In this document: piece after piece, positions 1 to 8,357 of the stretch
Layout: each line of letters starts with the position of its first letter
How positions within the stretch are numbered: position 1 is the stretch's first letter
Assembly (NCBI GenBank): GCA_002399445.1
Contig: DHDR01000003.1
Span: 62,129 to 97,305, forward strand
Reading direction: 5' to 3'
Source of the DNA: Ruminococcaceae bacterium UBA4871
GTDB lineage: Bacteria; Bacillota; Clostridia; Oscillospirales; Acutalibacteraceae
DNA length: 35,177 nt
Notes under the pieces: model-generated
What the model was told of the DNA's origin: nothing
Databases searched by the model: none
The model's input: only the letters and a program-made list of their open reading frames with translations
Translations under genes and position numbers: made by a program

Positions 1-2350
1 CCGGGTCTTTCAGCATGGAGATGGTGCTGTCTTTGCAGTAAACAGCAAAGTGTGCACCAGCTAATGGAACACCTGTGTCTTTGTCTGTCTTTTGAATTTT
101 TACGACAGCGCGGTCGCTTGTTGCGAGGGAAGTGGCCTCATCAACGCTTTGCAGGGTCGTTGTTGCCCGTACATTGCCGCCGGAGTTGTCAGAATCCTCC
201 TCACCATTGAAAGAGGCAACATTTGCATATTCTCCGCTTTGAATCAGGGTGCCAACCTCAATTTCATAAGTAATCATGCAGGGCTTTGTCAGATAATCCC
301 CGTTGAGGTTGACGGTCATGACACCGTGCGGTGTGCCGGAAGAATCATTTGAAATCTGGTAGTTGTAGTTGGTGCCGGTACGGCTTAGCTTTGTCGGTGG
401 GACCTGACTTTCTGTATCTGCCGAATTATAATCATAGCTGCCATCCGGTGCAATGGCAACTGTTCGGATGCCGACACTGCCTGAAATTAACTGCATTCCC
501 TCCGGCAGGGTATCGATAATGGGGATGCTGTTCCCACTGTTAAGGGTTGCCCCGACCTTGTTGACCAGAATCTGATACTGAATCCGGTGGGTATTGGGAT
601 TGCTCTTCAAAATTGTTTTACTAATCATCATGCTGTCTACATCAGTGGAGGCAGTAACATTGGCAACACTGGTTGGCGTTGACTGACTGTCAAATAAGTC
701 AGCGTCATTTTGGAGAGTAAAGGAGCGTTTGGTCTTCGTCCCATCAAGGGCCATCTTTGCAACGGCGTCTCCATCCGGAAACTGCACTTTAAATGTAAAG
801 ACCAGCGTTTTACTATTGGCAATGTCACCGTTGAATAAAAATTTAACAGTTTGTCGGGCGGGGTCACTTGCTGGAGTCTCTGAATTTGATTCGGTAATGC
901 CGTTGACCGTTCCACCTGTTACAGTCAGTGTGTTTTTGGTAGTTCCTCCGTCAGCCGTGTCAGCCGTTGTATAAGCACTGGTGATACCCACGTATTTCAT
1001 ATTCTGGGGCAATGTGTCTTGAATAGAATAGCCGTCAATAGATGTTTGCTTATTTTGGTTGACGGTCAGTTGGAATTCAAGAGATTTGTCCCGATAATTA
1101 TAGGGATTATTGGTGGCATTCACCACGTTGCAGGAAAGCATCTGGCTGTATGCTTGGACGGAATTTTTGTCTGCATCTTTTGCAAAAGACGCTGCATCTG
1201 TGTCAGTATCCCATTTTTCATACTGATAACCGGAAATTAATTTAACCGTGGAACTTCCGGTTACATCTTTATCCGTTCCAGCCGCGTCTTTTTGATAGCT
1301 GGTGACGACAAAACGGCCGCCCTGATGCCCGCTGCTGTCCGGTGTCGGGTTGGTGTCTGCAGTATTCACGAGTTTTTCCGCCGGGTCAGGACCGGGGTTA
1401 ACGACAAGGTGGGGAGTGATGTTATACGGTTTAATGCTGGACGTATTATTGCCAGTGGGAAGAGGTGTGTTTCCACTGTAATCCTTCGCATTGACGAGAT
1501 GTGTTGTAAACGTAATTTGTTTTGGTGCTTTGATAGGTTGAACTTTGGGTTGGGGCTCTGAAAATTCATCGGTAACGGGTGTTGAAACCGGATTTGCCCA
1601 CTGGACGGTAATGGTGCTTGTGGCTTCTGCAGTCTCCCCCGAAGAATAGTGTGTTGTCGAAACAGTCACCTTTGCTGGATTGTCACTTGAACTCTCTGGC
1701 TTCCAACTCCAATTATTCGTATTGGCATCAAAAGAGCCGGTTTTAACAGCAATACCTTTGGCAGCATCAGTATCTTCGGTAGTTGTTGTCTGATTGGAGG
1801 GATCTATTCCGTCTAAATACAACTGATTCTCCACCGTATCAATGGGAATCGTAACAGTTACATGAGTCCATTCTGCAGAAGCTTCGTTGAGTGTAACGGT
1901 CCACGTAATCGTTTGATCAGAAGGGTTGTAAACCCCTTTTTTGGAAATCGGGGATACTCCGGGCGTTACAGACTGCGGGCCGGGGCCAAAGCTCGCCGCT
2001 TTGCCCTTTTCCATTGTGAATTCGACATGTGCGTCATTTGAAATTTTAGCGGTTTCTGCATTCTCTTGATCAAAAAAGGATGGCTTCACTTTTGTTAAAT
2101 AGCTGATATAAAGAGGGGAATTGATTGTCGGATATTTATCACTTAAATGAATTTGAAAGCCATTTCCTTCTGTTGTTACGGCTGTATCTTTCCAAACAGT
2201 AGTATTAGTATTGACGCTTGCATCGTTTCTACTGTAGTCTTTTGCTGTGCTGACAAATACTTGCGGGTTGACAAGTTCCTGATTTTGGTCAAGGGTATCA
2301 TGCAGAACAGCGTTAGTCAATGTACGTCCATTTTCATTGAAAATCAATTC
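1..2350 (-). pseudogene. surface adhesin, downstream frame (continues past window edge)
   Basis: Reading codons from GAA at 2350-2348 gives an uninterrupted frame of about 780 codons to the window edge, so the adhesin beginning at 3573 clearly continued here before a frameshift. Visible features are repeated beta-domain signatures of the form W-x4-N (for example ITWTVTLN), DTLP-type strands (IQDTLPQNMKYVG, IIDTLPEGMQLISG) typical of isopeptide-forming Gram-positive adhesin domains, and near the edge VVKIQKTDKDTGVPLAGAHF. That last stretch is the classic first strand of a Cna_B/SpaA prealbumin-like domain, with the Lys expected for an isopeptide bond. An LPxTG-type anchor would lie beyond position 1 and cannot be checked. 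No good start codon with a ribosome binding site is seen near the break, so this half is probably not translated unless the frame is restored. Confidence 0.8.
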
Positions 2351-3573
2351 CCAATAATCTGTGAGAAAGGAACGGATGCCGATGTCTTTGCCAAATCACC
2401 GCCGCTGAGACCGACAGAAACATTTCCAGTTATCTCGGTGGAAGCCGATGTTGTTGCCTGCCCCGAAGAATATGTGGGCGTTTTCAAGAAATCCGCTGCC
2501 GGCTTTGTGCGGTATGTAATCGTAATCTGGGATCCATAGGTTTTGAGTGGATTTGCGAATGAAACAGTTAGCTGACCGTCTTGGTTCGGATCAGCATTTA
2601 AAACAGCGGAAGTAGATGAATCTATTTTCGTGCCATTATAAAAGCAACTATCAGGCACATAGGTCTGACCATTCAGAGGCGCTTTAAATTCCAGCCCGGA
2701 TTCAAGGCAGTTGTTTGTGGTGATGACTGCTTTCCATTTGATTTCACCGGTGCTGACTTCTGTAAAAGTAGTCTTCTGATTGTCCACTGAAACTGTCTGT
2801 GTTTGCGTAATCTGCTGACCGGAAAGGTCGATGATTGGATCACTTTTGGTACTGTCAGGAAACTGCAAATCAAGTGTAAAGTAAGAAGCTTGCCTACCGG
2901 CTGCTCCAAAATAGAGAGGAACAGCAGAAAGCCCATTTTTGTTGATGCTACTTTGCGATATAGAGCTGGAAATGCTGAATTTCAATTCCGGCAGATAATC
3001 CTCCATATCGCTGGTACCAGCAAGCGAAGTATAGAAAGCTTCAAGCGAAGATGTGCCGTTAAAAGTCAGTGTGGCTTTGCTATCTGTAATTGTGAGTGTA
3101 GCAACATCCATAGAAGATTTGCTTAAATCGTTGATATTGACGGGCTTAGTAAAATAGGCAGTCACTGGGATCGTGCGAGTTGGGGCTCCTGCGCAGATTG
3201 TTGCCGGCAGATCCAGGTTATAGGTCGAACCTTCGTGTATTGCATCTGCCTGAATTTTATCCAGTGGAATTTTGAAATCATAGTTGATTTTTGCTGTCCA
3301 GTCTGTCGCATCGCTCTTCCAGAAATAGGAAGCTCCGGTGTCGGTTTTGGTTGTGTCAGCGATTGAGACTCCTTTTTGCAGGTCGCTCTTTTGATCCACA
3401 AGGTTTGTCACAAGGCCTTTATCGGTCGTGTCTTCAGCATGCGCCCGAATGGGAAAGAATCCTGTAAAGGTCGAAACCATGACAGCAAAAGCCAGCACAA
3501 AGGCGGCTGATTTTTTCAGAACGGGGCGAAAAGAAGCATGCACGCTCTTTTTGATTTGTTTCTTTTTCATCAT
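2344..3573 (-). CDS. secreted surface adhesin, N-terminal part (frameshifted)
   Basis: This is the first part of a large exported cell-surface protein. The likely start is the tandem ATG at 3573/3570 after a GAAAGAAG-type ribosome binding site; the frame is open to an ATG at 3642 but that extension is not signal-like. Residues 1-47 form a signal peptide: a Lys-rich stretch, a hydrophobic core (AAFVLAFAVMVSTFTGFF) and an AHA-ED cleavage site. The rest is Thr/Ser/Asn-rich beta-sandwich-like sequence of the kind found in Gram-positive adhesins, with few cysteines. The frame stops at TGA 2346-2344 in the middle of a domain (SQIIGN-stop), and the reading continues in another frame down to position 1. 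A stop here would give a secreted fragment with no wall anchor. The ligand is unknown. Confidence 0.8.
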   Translation of the reverse strand: MMKKKQIKKSVHASFRPVLKKSAAFVLAFAVMVSTFTGFFPIRAHAEDTTDKGLVTNLVDQKSDLQKGVSIADTTKTDTGASYFWKSDATDWTAKINYDFKIPLDKIQADAIHEGSTYNLDLPATICAGAPTRTIPVTAYFTKPVNINDLSKSSMDVATLTITDSKATLTFNGTSSLEAFYTSLAGTSDMEDYLPELKFSISSSISQSSINKNGLSAVPLYFGAAGRQASYFTLDLQFPDSTKSDPIIDLSGQQITQTQTVSVDNQKTTFTEVSTGEIKWKAVITTNNCLESGLEFKAPLNGQTYVPDSCFYNGTKIDSSTSAVLNADPNQDGQLTVSFANPLKTYGSQITITYRTKPAADFLKTPTYSSGQATTSASTEITGNVSVGLSGGDLAKTSASVPFSQIIGN

Positions 3574-3704
3574 CAAACGTCTTCTTTCAAAATATTGATC
3601 AGGAGCCCGTGCAACTGTCAAATGACAGAAATCTGTAGACAAGTCCTACAATTTAACATTTTTACAAGATAAAAGAGCTTATCTATCCTTTTATACACCA
3701 TAAG

Positions 3705-3732
3705 AGTATCACATATCCCCAGATTTTGTCAA
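3705..3732 (-). promoter_or_regulatory. promoter of the surface adhesin
   Basis: On the minus strand, TTGACA (3732-3727), a 16-bp spacer and GATACT (3710-3705) form a sigma-A-like promoter. The predicted leader of about 125 nt contains a small palindrome, CTGTCA-aa-TGACAG, at 3616-3629. Confidence 0.5.
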
Positions 3733-3931
3733 TGTATGCAGTAACAATTTCCCAAGCAAAATTCTGTAATCAATTGACTTCTGACAATTCAGCAGATTAT
3801 TATTTTCCTATATATAGGTATTGTGTTTAAGAAATACGGATAAAAGAGAGAGGACGAGCCATAATGATTGCACAAGGTTTGTTGCTTTTCTGTTCAGAAA
3901 GTTTTTCGTAAATGCTTTCAGTAAATGTGTC

Positions 3932-3960
3932 TTGTCATATGTAAATATATGTGCTATACT
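3932..3960 (+). promoter_or_regulatory. promoter of the nadABC operon
   Basis: TTGTCA (3932-3937), 17 bp, then TATACT (3955-3960): a strong sigma-A-like promoter, placing the transcript start near 3967. The roughly 60-nt leader can fold a hairpin with stem CTGCC (3988-3992)/GGCAG (4000-4004), extended by GGC (3982-3984)/GCC (4008-4010), just ahead of the GGGAGAG ribosome binding site. Confidence 0.75.
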
Positions 3961-4026
3961 GCTTCATAAGCATAAATTTTAGGCGGGCTGCCCAGCATCG
4001 GCAGAGGGCCGGGAGAGTTGAAACGG

Positions 4027-4932
4027 ATGAATGAAAAACAGTTAAAAATACAAAAGCTGAAAAAAGAAAAGGATGCCGTCATCCTTGCGCATTATTATGT
4101 GACCGGCGATGTGCAGGCAATTGCAGATTATGTGGGGGATTCTTTTTATCTGAGTCAGGTCGCTGAAAAAGTAGAAGCGCAGAAGATTGTCATGTGCGGG
4201 GTGCGTTTTATGGGGGAGAGTGCCAAAATTTTGAACCCAAATAAAACGGTGCTGCTTCCGGCGCCAAATGCTGACTGCCCAATGGCACATATGGCTACAG
4301 TAGAGCAGATTGAAAAAATGCGGACACAATATGATGACCTTGCGGTTGTCTGTTATGTAAACTCCACCGCGGAACTGAAGATGCATGCAGACGTATGCGT
4401 CACCAGCGCCAATGCGCTGAAAATCGTAAAAGCTCTGCCAAACCACAATATCTTTTTTATTCCGGATGAAAATCTGGGCCGTTTCGTGGCAGCACAGATT
4501 CCGGAAAAGCATTTCATCTTTAATGATGGTTTCTGTCCGACGCATGCCTTCTTGACAGCGAAAGATGTGCAGGCGGCAAAGGAAAAACATCCCCATGCAC
4601 CTGTGCTGGTCCATCCGGAATGTCGGCCGGAAGTAACTGCATTGGCAGATTATGTGGGCAGCACGGCAGCTTTAATCCGTTATACAAAAACAAACCCGGC
4701 AAAAGAATTTATTATTGGTACCGAGCATGGTGTCCTTTATGATATGGAACATGAAAGTCCGGAGAAAACTTTTTATCCGCTGCATGCTGAGCAGATTTGT
4801 CCGAATATGAAGCAGATTACACTGGACAAAGTCATTTGGGCGCTCGAAACAGAAACCCCTGTAATTCACATGGATACAGAGCGTGCTCGGTGTGCATATA
4901 CACCGCTGAAGCGGATGCTGGAACTTTCATAA
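4027..4932 (+). CDS. nadA: quinolinate synthase NadA
   Basis: It condenses iminoaspartate with dihydroxyacetone phosphate to quinolinate, the second step of de novo NAD synthesis, using an oxygen-sensitive [4Fe-4S] cluster in the cytoplasm. Diagnostic stretches are AHYYVTGDVQ, DSFYLSQVA, CGVRFMGESAKILNP, FIPDENLG, VHPEC, IGTEHGVLY and ICPNMK. The three cluster cysteines are those in CGVRF (residue 57), HPEC and CPNMK. At 301 residues it has the normal length for the family. ATG 4027 is preferred because GGGAGAG (4011-4016) lies 10 bp upstream; an in-frame TTG at 4018 is too close. It is the first gene of nadA-nadB-nadC, with a 100-bp gap before nadB. Confidence 0.97.
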   Translation: MNEKQLKIQKLKKEKDAVILAHYYVTGDVQAIADYVGDSFYLSQVAEKVEAQKIVMCGVRFMGESAKILNPNKTVLLPAPNADCPMAHMATVEQIEKMRTQYDDLAVVCYVNSTAELKMHADVCVTSANALKIVKALPNHNIFFIPDENLGRFVAAQIPEKHFIFNDGFCPTHAFLTAKDVQAAKEKHPHAPVLVHPECRPEVTALADYVGSTAALIRYTKTNPAKEFIIGTEHGVLYDMEHESPEKTFYPLHAEQICPNMKQITLDKVIWALETETPVIHMDTERARCAYTPLKRMLELS

Positions 4933-5044
4933 TTCTCGGTTTTGTTTTGGGGTAAGTTTGCCTCAAAGATGGAAATTTGCGGATACAAATTTATCATGCC
5001 AATTCTGTTTCATACTATTTTTATAATATTAGGGAATGATTGAT

Positions 5045-6355
5045 ATGGCAAATGTTCAAAATCATGTGAGTTATGATGTATTAGTGGTCGGAACGGGAGT
5101 GTCCGGATTGTTTCTGGCGCTGCACCTGCCCGAAACTGCCCGCGTACTGATGATTACCAAAGCGGACTTGGAAGAAAGCGACTCTTTTTTGGCACAAGGA
5201 GGTATCTGTGTGCTGAAGGGGGACGAGGACTATGATGCCTATTTTGAGGATACCCTGCGGGCAGGCCATTATGAAAACCGGCGGGAGTCCGTGGAGGTCA
5301 TGATTCGTTCTTCTCAGCATGTGATTCGGGAACTGGAACGATGCGGCGTTGATTTTGCACGAAAAGACGGTCAACTGCAGTTTACCCGTGAAGGTGCGCA
5401 TTCTTCTCCACGTATTTTATACCATGGCGACAAAACAGGAGAAGAGATTACCAGCAAACTGCTGGAGTGTGTCAAAAAATTAAAAAATGTCACCATATTA
5501 GAGCACACAACACTCGTCGATCTTTTGTGTGAAGGGAATTGCTGCCGCGGCGCAGTTTTGCAGACAGCAGATGGAACAATCGAACCGATTTATGTACCGG
5601 ACGTTGTCTTGGCAAGCGGAGGAGTTGGCGGGGTGTATGAACATTCCACCAATTATCCGCATTTGACCGGCGATGCCATTGCTTTGGCCTTGCAGCATGG
5701 GGTGGAGCTGGAAAACATCGACTATGTGCAGATTCACCCGACTACCCTGTATTCGCAAAAGCCTGGCCGCAGTTTCCTGATTTCCGAGTCGGTCCGCGGC
5801 GAGGGAGCTGTACTGCTGGATAAAAATGGAAAACGGTTTACAAATGAACTGCTGCCGCGAGATTTATTGACACAGGAAATTTATAAACAGATGAAGAAAG
5901 ATAACACGCGCCATGTTTGGCTCAACATGCAGACCGTGCACTGCCCTGACATTGAGAAGCGTTTTCCGACCATCTGTGAACGCTGTCAGGAAGAGGGGAT
6001 TGATATTCATAAGGACTGGGTCCCCGTTGTACCGGCGCAGCATTATTTTATGGGTGGTATCCATGTGAACCTTTCCAGTAAAACTTCAATGGACCATCTT
6101 TATGCAGTGGGAGAAACTGCCTGTAATGGCGTACATGGCGCCAATCGGCTGGCAAGCAATTCTTTGCTTGAAAGTCTGGTGTTCGCAGAACGTGCTGCAC
6201 AGGATATCCGTGTGCATTCTCATGAAATGCACACACCGCAACGCAATTTGTTCCATCCGTCTGCCTACAGGAATCTTCCGCAGTATTTTACAGACAATAT
6301 CTTTTTAGTGCAGTCGGAGATTAAACAGCAGAAACAAAGGAGAAAAAAAGCGTGA
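5045..6355 (+). CDS. nadB: L-aspartate oxidase NadB
   Basis: This flavoprotein oxidises L-aspartate to iminoaspartate, which NadA uses; in anaerobes fumarate probably serves as electron acceptor. The FAD-binding GTGVSG motif is near the N-terminus, followed by SDSFLAQGG, HSSPRILYHGDKTG, HPTTLY, SESVRGEGAVL, the catalytic-site PRDLLTQEI and PAQHYFMGGI, and the C-terminal FAD signature GANRLASNSLLES. At 436 residues it is shorter than the roughly 530-540-residue E. coli and B. subtilis enzymes: most of the C-terminal helical domain is missing. ATG 5045 is chosen because AGGGA (5031-5035) is 9 bp upstream; ATG 5036 abuts it. The stop overlaps the nadC start by 4 bp. Confidence 0.96.
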   Translation: MANVQNHVSYDVLVVGTGVSGLFLALHLPETARVLMITKADLEESDSFLAQGGICVLKGDEDYDAYFEDTLRAGHYENRRESVEVMIRSSQHVIRELERCGVDFARKDGQLQFTREGAHSSPRILYHGDKTGEEITSKLLECVKKLKNVTILEHTTLVDLLCEGNCCRGAVLQTADGTIEPIYVPDVVLASGGVGGVYEHSTNYPHLTGDAIALALQHGVELENIDYVQIHPTTLYSQKPGRSFLISESVRGEGAVLLDKNGKRFTNELLPRDLLTQEIYKQMKKDNTRHVWLNMQTVHCPDIEKRFPTICERCQEEGIDIHKDWVPVVPAQHYFMGGIHVNLSSKTSMDHLYAVGETACNGVHGANRLASNSLLESLVFAERAAQDIRVHSHEMHTPQRNLFHPSAYRNLPQYFTDNIFLVQSEIKQQKQRRKKA

Positions 6356-7209
6356 ATCCCATTACCGCAAAACTGAATGCTGACCCCCTGATTTTACAGG
6401 CACTGCAGGAGGATATTACCAACGAAGATGTGACGACAAATGCCGTGATGCCGGTTGCCAAACAGGGGCAGGCAGACCTGCTGTGCAAACAGGATGGGGT
6501 GCTTGCGGGTTTGGATGTTTTTCGCCGCGTTTTTGAGCTGCTGGATGAAACCACAAAAGTACAGGGCTTTTTTCATGATGGCGACCAAATTCATCAAGGA
6601 GATAAACTGGCGCTTGTGACCGGTGATATGCGTGTTATCCTTTCGGGGGAACGCACAGCGCTGAATTACCTGCAGCGGATGAGTGGAATTGCGACCTATA
6701 CGCATGCAGCTGTGGAGCTGCTTGCGGGCAGCAACACAAAACTTCTGGATACACGAAAGACTACACCGAACATGCGGCTGTTTGAAAAGTATGCCGTGCG
6801 GGTAGGGGGCGGCTGCAACCACCGCTATAATCTTTCGGACGGCATATTGATTAAAGATAATCATATCAGTGCAGCCGGAGGAATTAAGGAAGCAATTGGT
6901 ATGGCGCGCGCATATGCGCCCTTTGTTCACCGAATCGAAGTGGAAGTGGAAAATCTTGATATGCTGCGGGAAGCATTGGAAGCCGGCGCAGATATTATTA
7001 TGCTGGATAATATGACATCTGCTCAAATGCGTGAAGCGGTAAAAATCGTCAATGGCCGTGCAGTCATAGAATGTTCCGGAAATATCACAAAGGAAAATCT
7101 GGCGGAGATTCGGGACATTGGTGTGGATTATGTTTCCAGCGGTGCGTTAACACACTCTGCTCCAATTTTGGATGTTTCCCTTAAAAATTTACATGCAATC
7201 GAGCTATAA
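6352..7209 (+). CDS. nadC: nicotinate-nucleotide pyrophosphorylase (quinolinate phosphoribosyltransferase) NadC
   Basis: It converts quinolinate and PRPP to nicotinate mononucleotide with loss of CO2, the last step of the three-gene pathway. Family signatures are ERTALNYLQRMSGIAT, LDTRKTTPNMR, EKYAVRVGGGCNHRYNLSDG, IKDNHI, EVEVENLD, IIMLDNM and the phosphate-binding SGNI plus GVDYVSSGALTHS. The 285-residue length is normal. It starts with GTG at 6352, overlapping the nadB stop (GTGA), with AAAGGAG about 10 bp upstream, so translation is coupled. It is followed by a strong bidirectional terminator. Confidence 0.97.
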   Translation: MNPITAKLNADPLILQALQEDITNEDVTTNAVMPVAKQGQADLLCKQDGVLAGLDVFRRVFELLDETTKVQGFFHDGDQIHQGDKLALVTGDMRVILSGERTALNYLQRMSGIATYTHAAVELLAGSNTKLLDTRKTTPNMRLFEKYAVRVGGGCNHRYNLSDGILIKDNHISAAGGIKEAIGMARAYAPFVHRIEVEVENLDMLREALEAGADIIMLDNMTSAQMREAVKIVNGRAVIECSGNITKENLAEIRDIGVDYVSSGALTHSAPILDVSLKNLHAIEL

Positions 7210-7217
7210 AAGAAAAG

Positions 7218-7272
7218 TCAGAAATATAAAAAGCTGCCTCTCATGTGGGGGCAGCTTTTTTATATTTCTGAT
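7218..7272. terminator. bidirectional terminator between nadC and the HPr gene
   Basis: A long inverted repeat pairs AAAAAGCTGCC with GGCAGCTTTTT across a short loop. The complementarity extends outward through TCAGAAATATA/TATATTTCTGA with one bulge. T-runs on both strands make it usable for nadC (plus) and for the convergent HPr gene (minus). Confidence 0.9.
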
Positions 7273-7312
7273 ATTTTACATCTGTAAATTCGTTTGTTTA
7301 CCTTATTGCTTT

Positions 7313-7570
7313 TTAAAGATAATGCCGGAACAAGTTTTGAAGAGCAGCAGCAGCTTCCGTTTCTTTTTCTCCGCTGCACACGACTGTAGTAGTGTCGCCT
7401 TGCTGAATTGCCATGCTCAGGATAGAAAAAATTCCTTTGGCATCTGCGGATTTTCCGTTTGTTTGCAGAGTAATTTTGCAGGGAAAAGCATTTGCGGCTT
7501 TTACCAAAAGTACGGCTGGACGTCCATGAATGCCATCTTGTTGTGTGATCGTGTAGGTGAATTCTTTCAT
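7313..7570 (-). CDS. HPr-like phosphocarrier protein without Ser46
   Basis: An 85-residue HPr fold protein. His15 sits in GIHGRPA, the site phosphorylated by enzyme I, and KSADAKGIFSILSMAIQQGD matches the second helix. Counting from the start, residue 46 is Gly, where Bacillus HPr has the Ser phosphorylated by HPr kinase, so catabolite-repression signalling through that site is not expected. Residue 16 is Gly rather than the usual Ala. The start at 7570 has AGGAAAGGAAGCGG upstream; the longer frame from 7696 adds a basic unrelated leader. No PTS genes are nearby, so it may serve a PTS sugar transporter elsewhere or have a regulatory role. Confidence 0.88.
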   Translation of the reverse strand: MKEFTYTITQQDGIHGRPAVLLVKAANAFPCKITLQTNGKSADAKGIFSILSMAIQQGDTTTVVCSGEKETEAAAALQNLFRHYL

Positions 7571-7634
7571 GATTTCCGCTTCCTTTCCTGCTGCATTTGA
7601 CAGTGCATTTTCAAAATGATTTCTTTGTATTTTT

Positions 7635-7663
7635 AATCTATCAGATTCATTTCTTTTTTGCAA
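7635..7663 (-). promoter_or_regulatory. possible promoter of the HPr gene
   Basis: Minus strand TTGCAA (7663-7658), 17 bp, TAGATT (7640-7635). The -10 is imperfect. Read-through from pdxT, which has no clear terminator, is an alternative. Confidence 0.35.
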
Positions 7664-7758
7664 GGTAATACGGTAGAAATAAGAGAAAATTTTCAAAAAT
7701 CATTTCATTCAGACAAAATCCAAATCAAATATAAAAAGCAGAGAATAATAGAATAAAA

Positions 7759-8343
7759 TCAGGAATCCTTTTTTGCAGCCCTCTGAACCATTTTCAAAAA
7801 ATAGGAATGTACACGGGTGTCGTGTGTCAATTCAGGATGGAATGCGGTAACTAATAGGTGACCCTGCTGGGCAGCTACAATTTTCCCATCGACTTCTGCT
7901 AAGGCTTTAGCGCTGCCAAAAACTTTGGAAATATACGGAGCGCGGATAAAGACCATGGGAATGGTGCCGATTCCTGCAAAGGGAGCTGAGGCAATAAAGC
8001 TGCCCAACTGGCGGCCATAAGCATTTCTTTTTGCCTCAATGTCCATTTTGGCAAGATAGGTCGGTTCATTCCCTTCAATCTGCTTGGCCAGAAGGAGCAG
8101 ACCGGCACAGGTGCCAAAAACAGGAATCCCCCGCTCAATTTGTTCATTAAGTGGCTGCAGCAGGTCAAGCTCTTTCATGAGCTTTCCCATTACTGTACTT
8201 TCTCCGCCGGGAAGGATAAGACCATCAAACGAATCGTCTAAGTCAGCACGCTGACGGATTTCACGGCTGTCTGCACCGAGTTTCTGCAGCATGGCACAAT
8301 GCTCTGCAAAAGCGCCCTGCAGGGCCAATACGCCGATTTTCAT
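7759..8343 (-). CDS. pdxT: pyridoxal 5'-phosphate synthase glutaminase subunit PdxT
   Basis: This class I glutaminase releases ammonia from glutamine and channels it to PdxS in the 12+12 PLP synthase. The nucleophile is Cys79 in GTCAGLLLL; LPGGEST (residues 44-50) forms the oxyanion region, and FHPELT near the C-terminus carries the catalytic His and Glu. At 194 residues the length is typical. It starts 14 bp after the pdxS stop with AAGGGAGG upstream, so the pair is one operon in the usual order pdxS-pdxT. Confidence 0.97.
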   Translation of the reverse strand: MKIGVLALQGAFAEHCAMLQKLGADSREIRQRADLDDSFDGLILPGGESTVMGKLMKELDLLQPLNEQIERGIPVFGTCAGLLLLAKQIEGNEPTYLAKMDIEAKRNAYGRQLGSFIASAPFAGIGTIPMVFIRAPYISKVFGSAKALAEVDGKIVAAQQGHLLVTAFHPELTHDTRVHSYFLKMVQRAAKKDS

Positions 8344-8357
8344 GTACAGGTCCTCCC

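Larger units (their letters stand above)
3574..4026. other. divergent intergenic region between adhesin and nadA
   Basis: This 450-bp AT-rich stretch carries the adhesin promoter (minus) and the nad promoter (plus). It also holds a perfect 12-bp palindrome, CCTATATATAGG, at 3807-3818, with no obvious gene attached. A 15-codon ATG frame at 3864 has a weak AGAGAGG upstream, but nothing else supports it. No riboswitch or NAD-regulator box was recognised. Confidence 0.5.

Noticed and set aside
2147..2539. 130-codon plus-strand frame across the adhesin break
   Set aside because: The minus strand is coding on both sides of the break; the plus frame has no ribosome binding site and antisense-type composition.
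4042..4614. 190-codon minus-strand frame inside nadA
   Set aside because: Antisense to a strongly conserved enzyme; no start signals.
6394..7026. 210-codon minus-strand frame inside nadC
   Set aside because: It is a shadow of the well-conserved nadC; its Cys/His-rich composition is typical of antisense translation.
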